A stretch of DNA of 64,000 nucleotides, taken from assembly GCF_000022325.1 (NCBI RefSeq), contig NC_012034.1, positions 1,692,501 to 1,756,500 of the forward strand, in the 5' to 3' direction. The translations under genes and the position numbers were made by a program. The notes beneath the pieces are model-generated. The model saw only the letters and a program-made list of their open reading frames with translations, searched no databases and had not been told where the DNA came from. The stretch's first letter is position 1, and every line of letters begins with the position of its first letter. This DNA is from Caldicellulosiruptor bescii DSM 6725. GTDB taxonomy: Bacteria; Bacillota; Thermoanaerobacteria; Caldicellulosiruptorales; Caldicellulosiruptoraceae. Shown piece after piece: positions 18,784 through 29,068 of the stretch.

Positions 18784-19722
18784 CTACTCCCCAAATCTAT
18801 ATACCTGATCTTTTGTAAACTGCCACTCTGGTGTTATTAAGACATCACCAAAGTTTATTGAATACCATGGATTGTCATCATCATTTGCTGGGTTTTTTAA
18901 GATGTGGATGTCTTGGGCTGGCATATAGCTTTGTGCAAGCAAGAATATCTTCTCACCTGTCTTCGGATTCTGGGCCACATCAACCACAATAGCGCAATGA
19001 CCAGGGTCGCTACCTTTTAAAAATACATCTCCAATTTGCAAATCACTCAGAGGTATTTTTTGCATTTCCCGAGAAAGTGACAGTGTTCCAGCATATGCAA
19101 ATACCATGTCAAGATACTTTCTAAAACATTCATAACTATCATCATATCCAGTAGCTTTTATCCAATAAGCTCTATTACCTTCAACTTTTATTCTATACCC
19201 CTGCATCCACTTTTTAAAATCAGCTCTAAAACCATTTGTGAAGTTAAAGTGAATTCTATCATACTGCTTATTTTTATAAAGATACTCTGAATAGAGCCTT
19301 ATGACAGCATCAGCACACTGTTGCAAATCTCTTGGACCAACATCCATGTCAATTACTGCAGCATATACGTCGTTTGGTTTTTCTTCACCATTGTAGTACT
19401 TTACCTTTGCGCCATGGGGCTTGAGTGGTAGATTCCTCAAAAATTCAGCAAAAGAACCTCTCTGAACTTTAACTCTTTCATATCCTTCTGGTACTTTTAT
19501 TCTTTCACTTATTGTTTTACCATGGCTATTTATCAGACTTTCTTTGTAACTTTGCTCCGATTTATTGGTTGTAAAAGTAATATTTTCATTTTCTTCTAAG
19601 CTTGGCTTTTTTGCAATTTCAGTTTTTTTCAAGTGAGATCGTTCAGTTGTACAACCAACCATTAAAGAAAAAATAAAAACAGCTGCTGTTGAAAAATATA
19701 TCAGCCTTCTCAACATCGACAT
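18784..19722 (-). CDS. DUF4846 lipoprotein
   Basis: A 312-aa exported lipoprotein. The N-terminal hydrophobic segment ends in the lipobox LMVGC (Cys24), so it should be lipid-anchored on the outer face of the membrane. The rest matches DUF4846, with GDVFLKGSDPGHCAIVVDV around residue 235, a likely fold-defining loop. The function is unknown. ATG start with AAGGAG 10 bases upstream. A small basic protein lies just 14 bp upstream. A decayed copy of its 3' end occurs at 20903-20990, next to a second copy of the small gene, so this pair was duplicated. Confidence 0.85.
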   Translation of the reverse strand: MSMLRRLIYFSTAAVFIFSLMVGCTTERSHLKKTEIAKKPSLEENENITFTTNKSEQSYKESLINSHGKTISERIKVPEGYERVKVQRGSFAEFLRNLPLKPHGAKVKYYNGEEKPNDVYAAVIDMDVGPRDLQQCADAVIRLYSEYLYKNKQYDRIHFNFTNGFRADFKKWMQGYRIKVEGNRAYWIKATGYDDSYECFRKYLDMVFAYAGTLSLSREMQKIPLSDLQIGDVFLKGSDPGHCAIVVDVAQNPKTGEKIFLLAQSYMPAQDIHILKNPANDDDNPWYSINFGDVLITPEWQFTKDQVYRFGE

Positions 19723-19736
19723 TTTACTTAAGCTCC

Positions 19737-19940
19737 TTACTTAAACAACTTTTTCAAAAGTGAGAATATGCTAAAAGTTGTTCTGTTATAGATTTTGTTG
19801 TACATGTATTTTTTAGGATTTGTTATCCATCCATATCCTCTTGGTGCTTTCAAGCCCAAATTATGTCTTACAAACCTTTTGACGCTTGTCCTTGCAGCTA
19901 TGCTCTTTCTTATGCTTGGTTTTCTCATACCAAATTTCAT
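19737..19940 (-). CDS. small basic conserved protein, copy 1
   Basis: A 67-aa, Lys/Arg-rich protein (starts MKFGMRKPSIRKSIAAR) that I do not recognise. The ATG at 19940 has GGTGG 8 bases upstream. The open frame begins four codons earlier at a GTG that overlaps the ribosome site. It precedes the DUF4846 gene by 14 bp. A 63-residue near-identical copy lies at 21029-21220, differing at only two residues near the C-terminus. The strong conservation of the copies suggests a real coding gene or recent duplication. Its charge would suit nucleic-acid binding, but nothing else supports that. Confidence 0.65.
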   Translation of the reverse strand: MKFGMRKPSIRKSIAARTSVKRFVRHNLGLKAPRGYGWITNPKKYMYNKIYNRTTFSIFSLLKKLFK

Positions 19941-20023
19941 TTTATTGACCACCTTTCTAATTATTTTTCTACCATTTTCTTAATCATATCATTTGATTTA
20001 AAAAGTTTCTTGAAATATTTAAA

Positions 20024-20518
20024 TTAGAACATTTCGTTAGCACTTTTCAAAATTTCCTTATATAGCTCATGGCTTATCCTAATATTTGATTCAATTAACT
20101 TTTCTAATATGGGTTTTAACTCAATGATTATGCCTTCCTGTTTTGCCTTCAATAAAATACCTAATGTTCCTGTAAGTTCTATATCCAAAGAAGATGCTAC
20201 TTTCCTGCCTTTCTTTTCATCCATGATTAAAAGGTCTCCACCTAATTCCTTAAATAGTATTATTGATTCGCTTTCACCCATGTTTAAACCATGCATTTTT
20301 TGAATTAATTCCACTGCTAACCGATTTTTGGCTTCTTTTACAATTATAAAACTACTCTTGGTTATCTGTTCAATCTCGAAGATGAACTTTTTATTAGATA
20401 TAAGTTCTTTGTAGACTCCTTCTGAAATATAAATTCTTCCAAATAAATACTCTAAAATTTCCAATCTGTTTATTTTTGCAAAGGCAATAATTGGAGTTGT
20501 GTTAGAAACTACTATCAC
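20024..20518 (-). CDS. DUF3368 PIN-domain toxin
   Basis: A 164-aa PIN-fold protein of the DUF3368 family and probable toxin ribonuclease. The first acidic site is replaced by VSNTTPII, typical for DUF3368 (VVSNTTPLI-like). The other acidic residues are in GLNMGESESI (about 79-88) and LIMDEKKGRKVA (about 95-106). Its start overlaps the end of the UPF0175 gene by 17 bases. DUF3368-UPF0175 pairs are a known type II toxin-antitoxin arrangement. The module sits between two copies of a duplicated small-protein/DUF4846 segment. Confidence 0.85.
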   Translation of the reverse strand: MIVVSNTTPIIAFAKINRLEILEYLFGRIYISEGVYKELISNKKFIFEIEQITKSSFIIVKEAKNRLAVELIQKMHGLNMGESESIILFKELGGDLLIMDEKKGRKVASSLDIELTGTLGILLKAKQEGIIIELKPILEKLIESNIRISHELYKEILKSANEMF

Positions 20519-20798
20519 TTTTGTAATCCTCCAACAACTTGTCTAAATTCTCTTTATCTTTAATTACTTCTTCAATGGTTTGGTCAAAATAGTTTATGCC
20601 CAAGGCACCTAAATCAGCCAAATAATCTATTTTATTCATCCCAAGTATTTCAGCTGCCTTACCAAATGAAATCCTTTCTTCCTTTACTAATGTGTAAACT
20701 ATAAGTTCCTTAATTTTCTTTAAAAACTCTTCATCATTACTTGGCAAATAATTAATAATTTCCTTAGGAAGTTCAAACTCAAATTTGCTTGTTTCCAT
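20502..20798 (-). CDS. UPF0175 antitoxin
   Basis: A 98-aa UPF0175 protein, the usual DNA-binding antitoxin partner of DUF3368 PIN toxins. The helical core RISFGKAAEILGMNKIDYLADL (within residues 38-61) is the family signature and likely the DNA-contacting region. The C-terminal tail (residues ~75-98) is acidic, suited to binding and masking the toxin. ATG with AAAGGAG 10 bases upstream. As first gene of the pair it should autoregulate the operon, as in related modules; no operator is obvious in the 100 bases upstream. Confidence 0.82.
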   Translation of the reverse strand: METSKFEFELPKEIINYLPSNDEEFLKKIKELIVYTLVKEERISFGKAAEILGMNKIDYLADLGALGINYFDQTIEEVIKDKENLDKLLEDYKSDSSF

Positions 20799-20902
20799 CT
20801 AAAATCATCTCCTTTATAATCTTAATTAAATCATATTTTTCACTCAGAAACATCTTTTTCATCCAGCATCTTTATTTTACCAAAAAAGACTCTCTACTAA
20901 AA

Positions 20903-20990
20903 ATGTTTTTCCTGCTCCCCAAACCCATACACCTTAACTTTTATAAACTGCCACTTAAGGTGCTATTAAAAAGTTTATTGAATACTAAAT
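20903..20990 (-). pseudogene. remnant of a second DUF4846 gene (3' end only)
   Basis: This stretch aligns base by base with the 3' end of the intact DUF4846 gene at 18785-18872. Shared blocks include GCTCCCCAAA/ACTCCCCAAA, TAAACTGCCACT and AAAGTTTATTGAATAC, with an 8-base gap and substitutions. The next ~850 bases of the gene are missing and the alignment resumes in the neighbouring small gene. It is therefore a segmental duplicate with an internal deletion. Confidence 0.78.
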
Positions 20991-21028
20991 ATTGCTATTC
21001 TCAATCGTGTATGCATTGTATTGGAACT

Positions 21029-21220
21029 TCATTTAAACAACTTTTTCAAAAGTGGAAATATGTTAAAAGTTGTTCTGTTATAGATTTTGTTGTACATGTA
21101 TTTTTTAGGATTTGTTATCCATCCATATCCTCTTGGTGCTTTCAATCCCAAATTATGCCTGACAAACCTTTTGACGCTTGTCCTTGCAGCTATGCTCTTT
21201 CTTATGCTTGGTTTTCTCAT
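21029..21220 (-). CDS. small basic conserved protein, copy 2 (start eroded)
   Basis: A 63-residue frame almost identical to the gene at 19737-19940 over its full length. The ATG used by copy 1 has become ATA here. The next ATG (21220) is 17 bases from the GGGAGAG box, too far for efficient initiation, so the copy may be poorly expressed or silent. Flanked on its 3' side by the DUF4846 remnant. Same unknown function as copy 1. Confidence 0.5.
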   Translation of the reverse strand: MRKPSIRKSIAARTSVKRFVRHNLGLKAPRGYGWITNPKKYMYNKIYNRTTFNIFPLLKKLFK

Positions 21221-21447
21221 ACCAAATTTTATTTTATCTCTCCCTAATTGGAAATATAAAAACCAACCTCGAATATTTATAGTAATAACATTTTATAACA
21301 AAAAATCCTTCGAATCAACATCAATAGTTTTGCATTTCAGAAATTAAGAAAAAGAGCAAATAATAATTTTCAGAAGAAAAAACCCCAATAAAGAGCAAAT
21401 GTCCGAAAAAATCAAAAAAATTTTAAGAAATTTGACTTTTTCTGACC

Positions 21448-21475
21448 TTGACAAAGTATTAATTTGTAATAATAT
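21448..21475 (+). promoter_or_regulatory. promoter of the KaiC-like operon
   Basis: TTGACA at 21448-21453, a 16-base spacer, and TAATAT at 21470-21475. Transcription would start near 21482, giving a leader of about 50 bases that contains the RBS hairpin at 21499-21522. The rest of the 311-bp gap (21221-21531) shows nothing else. Confidence 0.65.
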
Positions 21476-21498
21476 TTAATATTGGAAGGTTGTATAAT

Positions 21499-21522
21499 CC
21501 TCCTTTAAAGAAAGAAAGGAGG
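21499..21522 (+). promoter_or_regulatory. hairpin hiding the ribosome-binding site
   Basis: CCTCCTTT at 21499-21506 is the perfect complement of AAAGGAGG at 21515-21522, with an 8-base loop. The right arm is the Shine-Dalgarno sequence for the ATG at 21532. Folding would block initiation. No U-run follows, so it is not a terminator. An RNA-thermometer or protein-controlled switch is possible but untested. Confidence 0.6.
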
Positions 21523-21531
21523 TGGCATCAA

Positions 21532-22470
21532 ATGGCAGCAAAGGAGACCACAGCTCAGAAAACTCATGAGTCAGCAACTCCAAAAACCCAAGAGATGGAT
21601 CACATACAAGATGCTGTGAAGCTCAAAGACCTATCTAAAGCTGCACCTGAACTTTTTGGCGTAAAGACAGGAGTTGAAGGGATAGACAAACTATTTTACA
21701 AGCTTGAGTTTTCGAAAGACCAGGGAAAACCTGTAATAAAACCACTTGGCGGAATTCCTGCGTACTCGGTGATAAACGTAAGTGGTGTTGCAGATACAGG
21801 TAAAAGCCTTTTTGCTGAACAGTTTGCTGTAGTGCAGGCAAATGAGGGAAATAGTGTTCTGTATGTTACTGTTGAGACACCTGCTGAGTTTTTGTACTCA
21901 TCATTGTTATTTCGCGCAAATGCAATGAACATTGACAAATCTAAAGTGGAAGAAAATATCTATATACTTGACGTGACAAGAGATTTTAACATCCGCGGAA
22001 ATATAAATAACTTTATAAAGACTATTGATAATGCCGCATCAAAGTTTAATGTAAAAAATGTTGTTATTGACTCTATTACTGGATTTTTTGAATCAAAGGA
22101 AATTTACGCCCGTGAGATTGTGAGGACAATTTATAATTTCTTAAAGTCTAAAAAACTCACCACTCTTATGATTTCACAAAAGAGAAGTGGACAAGAACAC
22201 CTATCAGCTGAAGCTGCAGGTGGATATGCTGTGAGCCACATTGTAGATGGTACAATTGTATTTTCAAAACAGATTATCATGAACAAGTTTGACAGTTCTA
22301 CTTTCAAAAAACCAATTGGTGAGGTTATACGTCTTTTGAGGGTTGATGGCTGCAGAATGTGCGGTCATGACTCAAAGACATATGTGTTTGAAATAGACCA
22401 AACTGGGCTTATCAAAGTGCTGTATCCTCTTTCTACTCTCACCAACCAAAACTCTGGTGAAAAGGAATGA
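21532..22470 (+). CDS. KaiC/RadA-like RecA-fold ATPase
   Basis: A 312-aa single-domain RecA-superfamily ATPase of the KaiC-like group (COG0467). The P-loop GVADTGKS is at 85-92, Walker B-like VVIDSIT around 180, and a C-terminal VDGCRMCGHDSKTYVF stretch has two Cys near the nucleotide-sensor region. KaiC-like singletons in Firmicutes and archaea are signalling ATPases of unknown role; circadian function is not implied. The ATG at 21532 has AAAGGAGG 9 bases upstream; an upstream in-frame TTG at 21490 lies before that ribosome site. It is followed after 35 bp by an HTH-like small protein, forming a two-gene operon. Confidence 0.78.
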   Translation: MAAKETTAQKTHESATPKTQEMDHIQDAVKLKDLSKAAPELFGVKTGVEGIDKLFYKLEFSKDQGKPVIKPLGGIPAYSVINVSGVADTGKSLFAEQFAVVQANEGNSVLYVTVETPAEFLYSSLLFRANAMNIDKSKVEENIYILDVTRDFNIRGNINNFIKTIDNAASKFNVKNVVIDSITGFFESKEIYAREIVRTIYNFLKSKKLTTLMISQKRSGQEHLSAEAAGGYAVSHIVDGTIVFSKQIIMNKFDSSTFKKPIGEVIRLLRVDGCRMCGHDSKTYVFEIDQTGLIKVLYPLSTLTNQNSGEKE

Positions 22471-22505
22471 GATAAAAAACTGGTAAAACAAAGGAGGTGC
22501 AAGCC

Positions 22506-22889
22506 ATGAAAAGGATTGAGCTTTTAAAACAAGACATGGACAAGGTGATAAAAGAAATATTTATGATTGCTATAGACATCTTAGGTGGTCCTAAAAAACT
22601 TGTTGAGTATAAAAGACTTACATGGCTTGCATCGTTGATGGAAGCAATATTTGTGATTTATCTTCATAACGAAGAGAATAAATCAGCAGATGAAATTGCT
22701 GAGTTTTTAGGAATCAGCAGTCAAACAGCAAAGGCAATTTTGCAAAGCAAACCTGAATATGCAAAAATCAAGTTAGAAAGTGGTGAAAGTAGCGAAAAGA
22801 CACATATTGCAGGCGGTATAGCAAAGATTGCATATAAAAAATGGAAAGAAGAAAATGAAAAAGGCTCTATGTCGCATCAAGAGGCATAG
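22506..22889 (+). CDS. small HTH-like partner of the KaiC-like ATPase
   Basis: A 127-aa protein. The middle section (ADEIAEFLGISSQTAKAIL, about residues 62-80) reads as a helix-turn-helix. The first 60 residues are helical. The start is the ATG at 22506 with AAAGGAGG 7 bases upstream. Being co-transcribed with the ATPase, it is a plausible output regulator or partner, but I do not recognise a named family. The coding end runs into the terminator hairpin. Confidence 0.65.
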   Translation: MKRIELLKQDMDKVIKEIFMIAIDILGGPKKLVEYKRLTWLASLMEAIFVIYLHNEENKSADEIAEFLGISSQTAKAILQSKPEYAKIKLESGESSEKTHIAGGIAKIAYKKWKEENEKGSMSHQEA

Positions 22890-22893
22890 AGCC
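22863..22893 (+). terminator. terminator between the HTH-like gene and cysK
   Basis: GGCTCTATG at 22863-22871 pairs perfectly with CATAGAGCC at 22885-22893 across a 13-base loop, followed by AAAATTTT. It overlaps the last codons of the HTH-like gene and can serve the convergent cysK as well. Confidence 0.7.
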
Positions 22894-22899
22894 AAAATT

Positions 22900-23826
22900 T
22901 TACATCCCGACATCAAACAAATCAGTAGACAAATACCTTTCTCCTGTGTCTGGAAGAAGAACAACAATCATCTTCTTTTTATTTTCTTGCTTTTTTGCAA
23001 CCTCTAAAGCACCATAGAGTGCTGCACCAGATGATATCCCCACCAAGATGCCTTCTTCTCTTGCTAAATATCTTGACATCTCATATGCATCTTCGGCTTT
23101 TACCTTGACTATTTGGTCATATATTTTTGTATTTAATACCTTCGGCACAAACCCTGCACCAATCCCCTGTATTTTGTGAGGACGAGGCTTTTCTCCTGAC
23201 AAAACTGCAGAGTCATAAGGTTCAACTGCCACAACCTTAACAGACGGCTTTTTCTCCTTCAAAACTTCACCAACTCCTGTGATTGTTCCACCTGTGCCAA
23301 CTCCAGCAACAAATATATCAATTTTACCATTTGTATCATTCCAAATCTCAAGTGCAGTTGTTTTTCTGTGAATTTCAGGATTTGAAAGGTTTTCAAACTG
23401 TTGTGGCATAAATGCATTAGGGGTTGAATTATAAATTTCAAAAGCTTTTTCAATTGCACCTTTCATACCCTTCTCACCAGGTGTCAAAACAATTTGAGCC
23501 CCATATGCCCGAAGCAGTTTTCTTCTTTCGATACTCATTGTCTCTGGCATTGTCAAAATAAGCTTATAACCTTTAACAGCGCAAACCATTGCAAGAGCAA
23601 TTCCTGTATTACCGCTTGTTGGTTCAACAATTACAGTTTCTTTGTTTATGAGGCCTCTTTTTTCAGCATCTTCAATCATAGCAAGACCAATTCTATCCTT
23701 TACACTTCCACCGGGATTAAAATATTCTATTTTTGCTACTATTTCTGCATCAAGATCTTTTGAAAGCTTATTTAGCCTCACAAGAGGCGTTTTCCCAATT
23801 AGCTCCACGATACTGTTATATATCAC
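22900..23826 (-). CDS. cysK: cysteine synthase A (O-acetylserine sulfhydrylase)
   Basis: PLP enzyme making L-cysteine from O-acetylserine and sulfide, in the cytosol. 308 aa, the usual length. The PLP lysine is K43 in NPGGSVKDR. The substrate loop TSGNTG and the phosphate-binding GTGGTITG are present, with the C-terminal SSGAA motif. A GTG start at 23826 is preferred because a GGGGG box lies 7-8 bases upstream; the open frame starts seven codons earlier at a TTG that overlaps that box. It stands alone between a phasin-like gene and a convergent terminator. No cymR-type operator or T-box is evident in the short upstream gap. Confidence 0.95.
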   Translation of the reverse strand: MIYNSIVELIGKTPLVRLNKLSKDLDAEIVAKIEYFNPGGSVKDRIGLAMIEDAEKRGLINKETVIVEPTSGNTGIALAMVCAVKGYKLILTMPETMSIERRKLLRAYGAQIVLTPGEKGMKGAIEKAFEIYNSTPNAFMPQQFENLSNPEIHRKTTALEIWNDTNGKIDIFVAGVGTGGTITGVGEVLKEKKPSVKVVAVEPYDSAVLSGEKPRPHKIQGIGAGFVPKVLNTKIYDQIVKVKAEDAYEMSRYLAREEGILVGISSGAALYGALEVAKKQENKKKMIVVLLPDTGERYLSTDLFDVGM

Positions 23827-23923
23827 CTGTATACCCCCTAATTCCAATCGAAATAGTATGTTTTAATTTAATTATATTACTTTTTTTTCAAAATGTCAAA
23901 AAAAATTAAAAAGAAAAGTTTTT

Positions 23924-24232
23924 CTATTCATTCTTTTGTTTTGACAGCTCTTCTCTTATTATCTCTCTTATTCTCTCCTCTGAAATAACTTCTGACTTTG
24001 TTGCAAGGTTCATCTTGTTTAAAATGTTCTCAACTTGTTTTGCAATATAGTCGTTGAGGTCCTTTCTCTGCTCTTCGCCCTTCTCCATAATCTTATTTAC
24101 CATTTCTTGTACTTCATTTTTGCTAATCTCACCTTTTTCAGCAAGCTCATTCACAAATTTTTCTACTTTCTCTTTTGAGATGGCAAAAACTCCAAGTCCG
24201 ATGTTGATAACCTTTTCTAATAAATCCTTCAC
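23924..24232 (-). CDS. phasin-like coiled-coil protein
   Basis: A 102-aa, all-helical, highly charged protein with heptad-like spacing throughout, ending in a basic/acidic tail. It resembles the short phasin-family/PHA-associated-like proteins that accompany AarF/UbiB kinases in clostridia. GTG start with GGAGG 8 bases upstream. It lies 20 bp downstream of the ubiB-type gene, so co-expression is expected. It has no membrane segment. A function in membrane-lipid or quinone-like isoprenoid handling would be guesswork. Confidence 0.65.
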   Translation of the reverse strand: MKDLLEKVINIGLGVFAISKEKVEKFVNELAEKGEISKNEVQEMVNKIMEKGEEQRKDLNDYIAKQVENILNKMNLATKSEVISEERIREIIREELSKQKNE

Positions 24233-24252
24233 TTCTCACACCTCCACAAATA

Positions 24253-25896
24253 TTATTTTTCTTTTCTGATAATCATAACAAGCATGATGATAATAAGAAC
24301 AATCAATATTAATATACCCAATCTCAAAGCCCATAAATACCATGCTGATAAGATTGTTTTGTACAAGGCGGGAGAAAGCAAACCTCCAACTGTCATGCCT
24401 GCAATTATTATACTAACTGAAAGAAAAATAACCGAAAGCGAAACTTTGTTTGCAAGTCTTTCCATCTGGTGCAGAATCTTGTCTATGTTTTTAATCTCGA
24501 TGTTAACTGTAAGTTCGTCCTCTTCAAGCTTTTCTAATATTGTCTCTGTCTTTTTAGGCAAAAATTCAAACAAACTAAGGTAAGATACCAGAATCTCAAA
24601 CAAATTTGAAATGCTAAGTTTAGACAGCCTATTTTTTAACACAAGCCTGCTTACATACGGCAAAATCGCCTCTAAAATATTTAAATCAACTTTCAAAAGA
24701 GCAATGTCATTTTCAAGAAGGCTGAGCGTCCTGCCAAAAAAAACAAACTGGTGGGGAATTTTTAGCTTGTACTTAAACGTAAGCTTAAAGACATCATTGA
24801 ACACATCTGTTACCTTTATAGAACTGATGGGCTGGTTTATATAATGATTCACTATACTTTCAATATCATTGTAAAATTTGTTGGCATCAATGCCTTTTTG
24901 AATTATTCCAAGCTCTTTGAAAGCCTTTATTGCTCTTTTCTTATCATTCAGAACTATTCCCAAAAGCAAGTTAGAAAGACCTTCTCTATCTTGTTTGCTA
25001 AGGTAACCTACCATTCCAAAGTCTACAAAGGCAATATCGTGATTATCTGTAATTAAAATATTACCTGGATGAGGGTCAGCATGAAATACTCCCAGCTCAA
25101 ATATCTGTGAAAGATACAGATTTACAAGCTTTTTGCCAAGCTTCAGCCTCTTATCAAGTGGAATTTTTTCTGCATCTATGCTTCCCAGAGTATTTGCCTC
25201 AACAAAACTTGTAACAAGAACCTCTTCGGAGCAAAGATCATCATACACATCAGGAATAATAACCACCTTGGTTGAAAAAGCTTTCCTTAACTTTTTTATG
25301 TTGTTTTGTTCAAACCTGAAATCTATCTCTTTTAAAAGCACATTTGCAACTTCGTTTACTATATCCGAAAAACTGACAATATTTTTTACTGGTGAGTACT
25401 TGTCCAAAATTGCACTTATTCTTTTTAATATCTCTATATCAGTTTTAACCTCATTATCAACATTAGGTCTTCTTATTTTCACAGCAACCTTTTTGCCATC
25501 TATATAACCTATATGGACCTGACCAATTGAAGCTGTTGCAATTGGTTCTCTTTCTATATATTCAAACTTATCAAAGATACCATTTCGGACCAAAATAGTT
25601 TTTGCCTCAGCAAAGGAAAATGATTTTACGTTTTCCTGAAGATTTTTAAGCTCTGCTATAATGTCTTCTGGCACAAGGTCAGGTCTGTTAGCAAGAAGCT
25701 GACCCATTTTGATAAATGTTGTTCCAAGCTCTTCTAAAGCATTTTTAAGCCTCTGTCCTCTATTTACTTTGTTTTCAGAAAACCTTTTAAATTTTACAAG
25801 CGGAGTGCTACTAAAGACATAGCCAAACCCGTGTTTTACAAAGACATTTATTATATGTCTCAACCTGTTAATTGTTTTTCTTCTATTGTTTTGCAA
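24253..25896 (-). CDS. UbiB/AarF (ABC1) family atypical kinase
   Basis: A 547-aa ABC1/UbiB protein. The hallmark KxGQ motif (KMGQLLANRPDLVP, from residue 63) and the alanine-rich ATP loop (ATASIGQVHIG) are present, then the catalytic HADPHPGN and VDFGMVG. The C-terminus has two membrane segments. UbiB-type proteins are ATPases tied to isoprenoid lipid metabolism; the organism is a strict anaerobe by inference, so the substrate need not be ubiquinone. A TTG start is likely: its GGAG box is formed by the ligA stop region 6 bp away, so translation is probably coupled. Confidence 0.9.
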   Translation of the reverse strand: MQNNRRKTINRLRHIINVFVKHGFGYVFSSTPLVKFKRFSENKVNRGQRLKNALEELGTTFIKMGQLLANRPDLVPEDIIAELKNLQENVKSFSFAEAKTILVRNGIFDKFEYIEREPIATASIGQVHIGYIDGKKVAVKIRRPNVDNEVKTDIEILKRISAILDKYSPVKNIVSFSDIVNEVANVLLKEIDFRFEQNNIKKLRKAFSTKVVIIPDVYDDLCSEEVLVTSFVEANTLGSIDAEKIPLDKRLKLGKKLVNLYLSQIFELGVFHADPHPGNILITDNHDIAFVDFGMVGYLSKQDREGLSNLLLGIVLNDKKRAIKAFKELGIIQKGIDANKFYNDIESIVNHYINQPISSIKVTDVFNDVFKLTFKYKLKIPHQFVFFGRTLSLLENDIALLKVDLNILEAILPYVSRLVLKNRLSKLSISNLFEILVSYLSLFEFLPKKTETILEKLEEDELTVNIEIKNIDKILHQMERLANKVSLSVIFLSVSIIIAGMTVGGLLSPALYKTILSAWYLWALRLGILILIVLIIIMLVMIIRKEK

Positions 25897-25902
25897 ACAA
25901 AC

Positions 25903-27933
<2,031 letters not shown>

Positions 27934-27967
27934 TCACCCTCTTTGTTTACAATTTTAAAATTTAGGT

Positions 27968-29068
27968 TTAGTAAATGTTTGTAAAGCTGGTATTGATTTT
28001 GGATTTATATATTTTCAGATCATCTTTTTTCTTAAAGTCTTCAAAAAGGCTGTAAACGATATCCACAAACACCTTCTCGCTCTCATAATGTCCAAGCTCT
28101 ATTATACTCATCGATAGCGACTTTGCCAGCAAAATCCCGTGGTGACCAACTTCGCCTGTGATAAGACAGTCTGCACCTTTGAAATATGCATCTTTTATAA
28201 GGTCTTTACCAGAACCACTGACAATGGCTATCTTCTTAAAAGCATCTTTTTGAATGCTTGCTTTTACAAAATCAAGGTTTAGTTTTTGTTTTAGCTCTAA
28301 GATAAGTTCTTTTGCCAAAACCTCTCTCTCTCCAACAACTCCTAAACTTTCATATGATATATCATTTTCAAGCCGGTATATGTCATATGCAACTTCTTCA
28401 TAAGGATGAGCTTTTAACATCGATTTTATTACATTTTTGAGCTTATCTTCAGGCACTATGCTCTCAAGTCTTACCTCTTTAACCTTTTCAAGCCTCCCCA
28501 CCTGTCCTAAAAAAGGTTTTGCACCTTCTTGAGGTTTAAAACTTCCTTCACCTTCGACTGCAAAAAAGCAATGGCTGTATTTCCCAACAAAGCCCGCACC
28601 TTCATTTGCCATTGCCTCTAACACATTTTGTACATAGTCTACTGGTACATACACAACAACTTTAAAATACCCACTTTTTTGTTTGATGTTCAAACCCTCA
28701 ATGTTTTCAAGACCTATGAGATTGGCAAGCCAGTAGTTTATACCATGTTTCGAGACATCTGCACTGGTGTGAGCAGAATATATATTTATGCCGTTTTTGA
28801 TAGCATCTATGATAATCCTTCCTTCTGGTGTGTCATCTTTTATACTTTTGATTCCCTGAAAAATAAGTGGATGATGGGAAATTATAAGCTTTGCTCCAAG
28901 CAAGATAGCTTCTTTTAAGACCTCCTCTGTCACATCCACACATATCAAAACTGAATCTACTTTGTCTGAATAACTTCCAACCTGAAGACCGCAGTTGTCC
29001 CATTCATATGAGAGTTTTTTGGGAAAATAGGTTTCTATAAACGAAATTATCTCCTGAGCACTTACCAC
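27968..29068 (-). CDS. Nif3-like dinuclear metal centre protein
   Basis: A 366-aa member of the Nif3/DUF34 family (YqfO type), including the inserted PII-like middle domain (about residues 130-230). Metal ligands are visible in ISHHPLIFQG and in the late HYESE stretch. The family is predicted to form hexamers with a two-metal site; some members are GTP cyclohydrolase I type 2-like, but the biochemical role is unsettled. GTG start. It overlaps the end of trmK by 7 bases, a very common gene pair in Firmicutes. Confidence 0.9.
   Translation of the reverse strand: MVSAQEIISFIETYFPKKLSYEWDNCGLQVGSYSDKVDSVLICVDVTEEVLKEAILLGAKLIISHHPLIFQGIKSIKDDTPEGRIIIDAIKNGINIYSAHTSADVSKHGINYWLANLIGLENIEGLNIKQKSGYFKVVVYVPVDYVQNVLEAMANEGAGFVGKYSHCFFAVEGEGSFKPQEGAKPFLGQVGRLEKVKEVRLESIVPEDKLKNVIKSMLKAHPYEEVAYDIYRLENDISYESLGVVGEREVLAKELILELKQKLNLDFVKASIQKDAFKKIAIVSGSGKDLIKDAYFKGADCLITGEVGHHGILLAKSLSMSIIELGHYESEKVFVDIVYSLFEDFKKKDDLKIYKSKINTSFTNIY

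Noticed and set aside
23830-23845. GGGGGTATAC near cysK as an operator
   Set aside because: It is explained by the ribosome-binding site of the GTG start.
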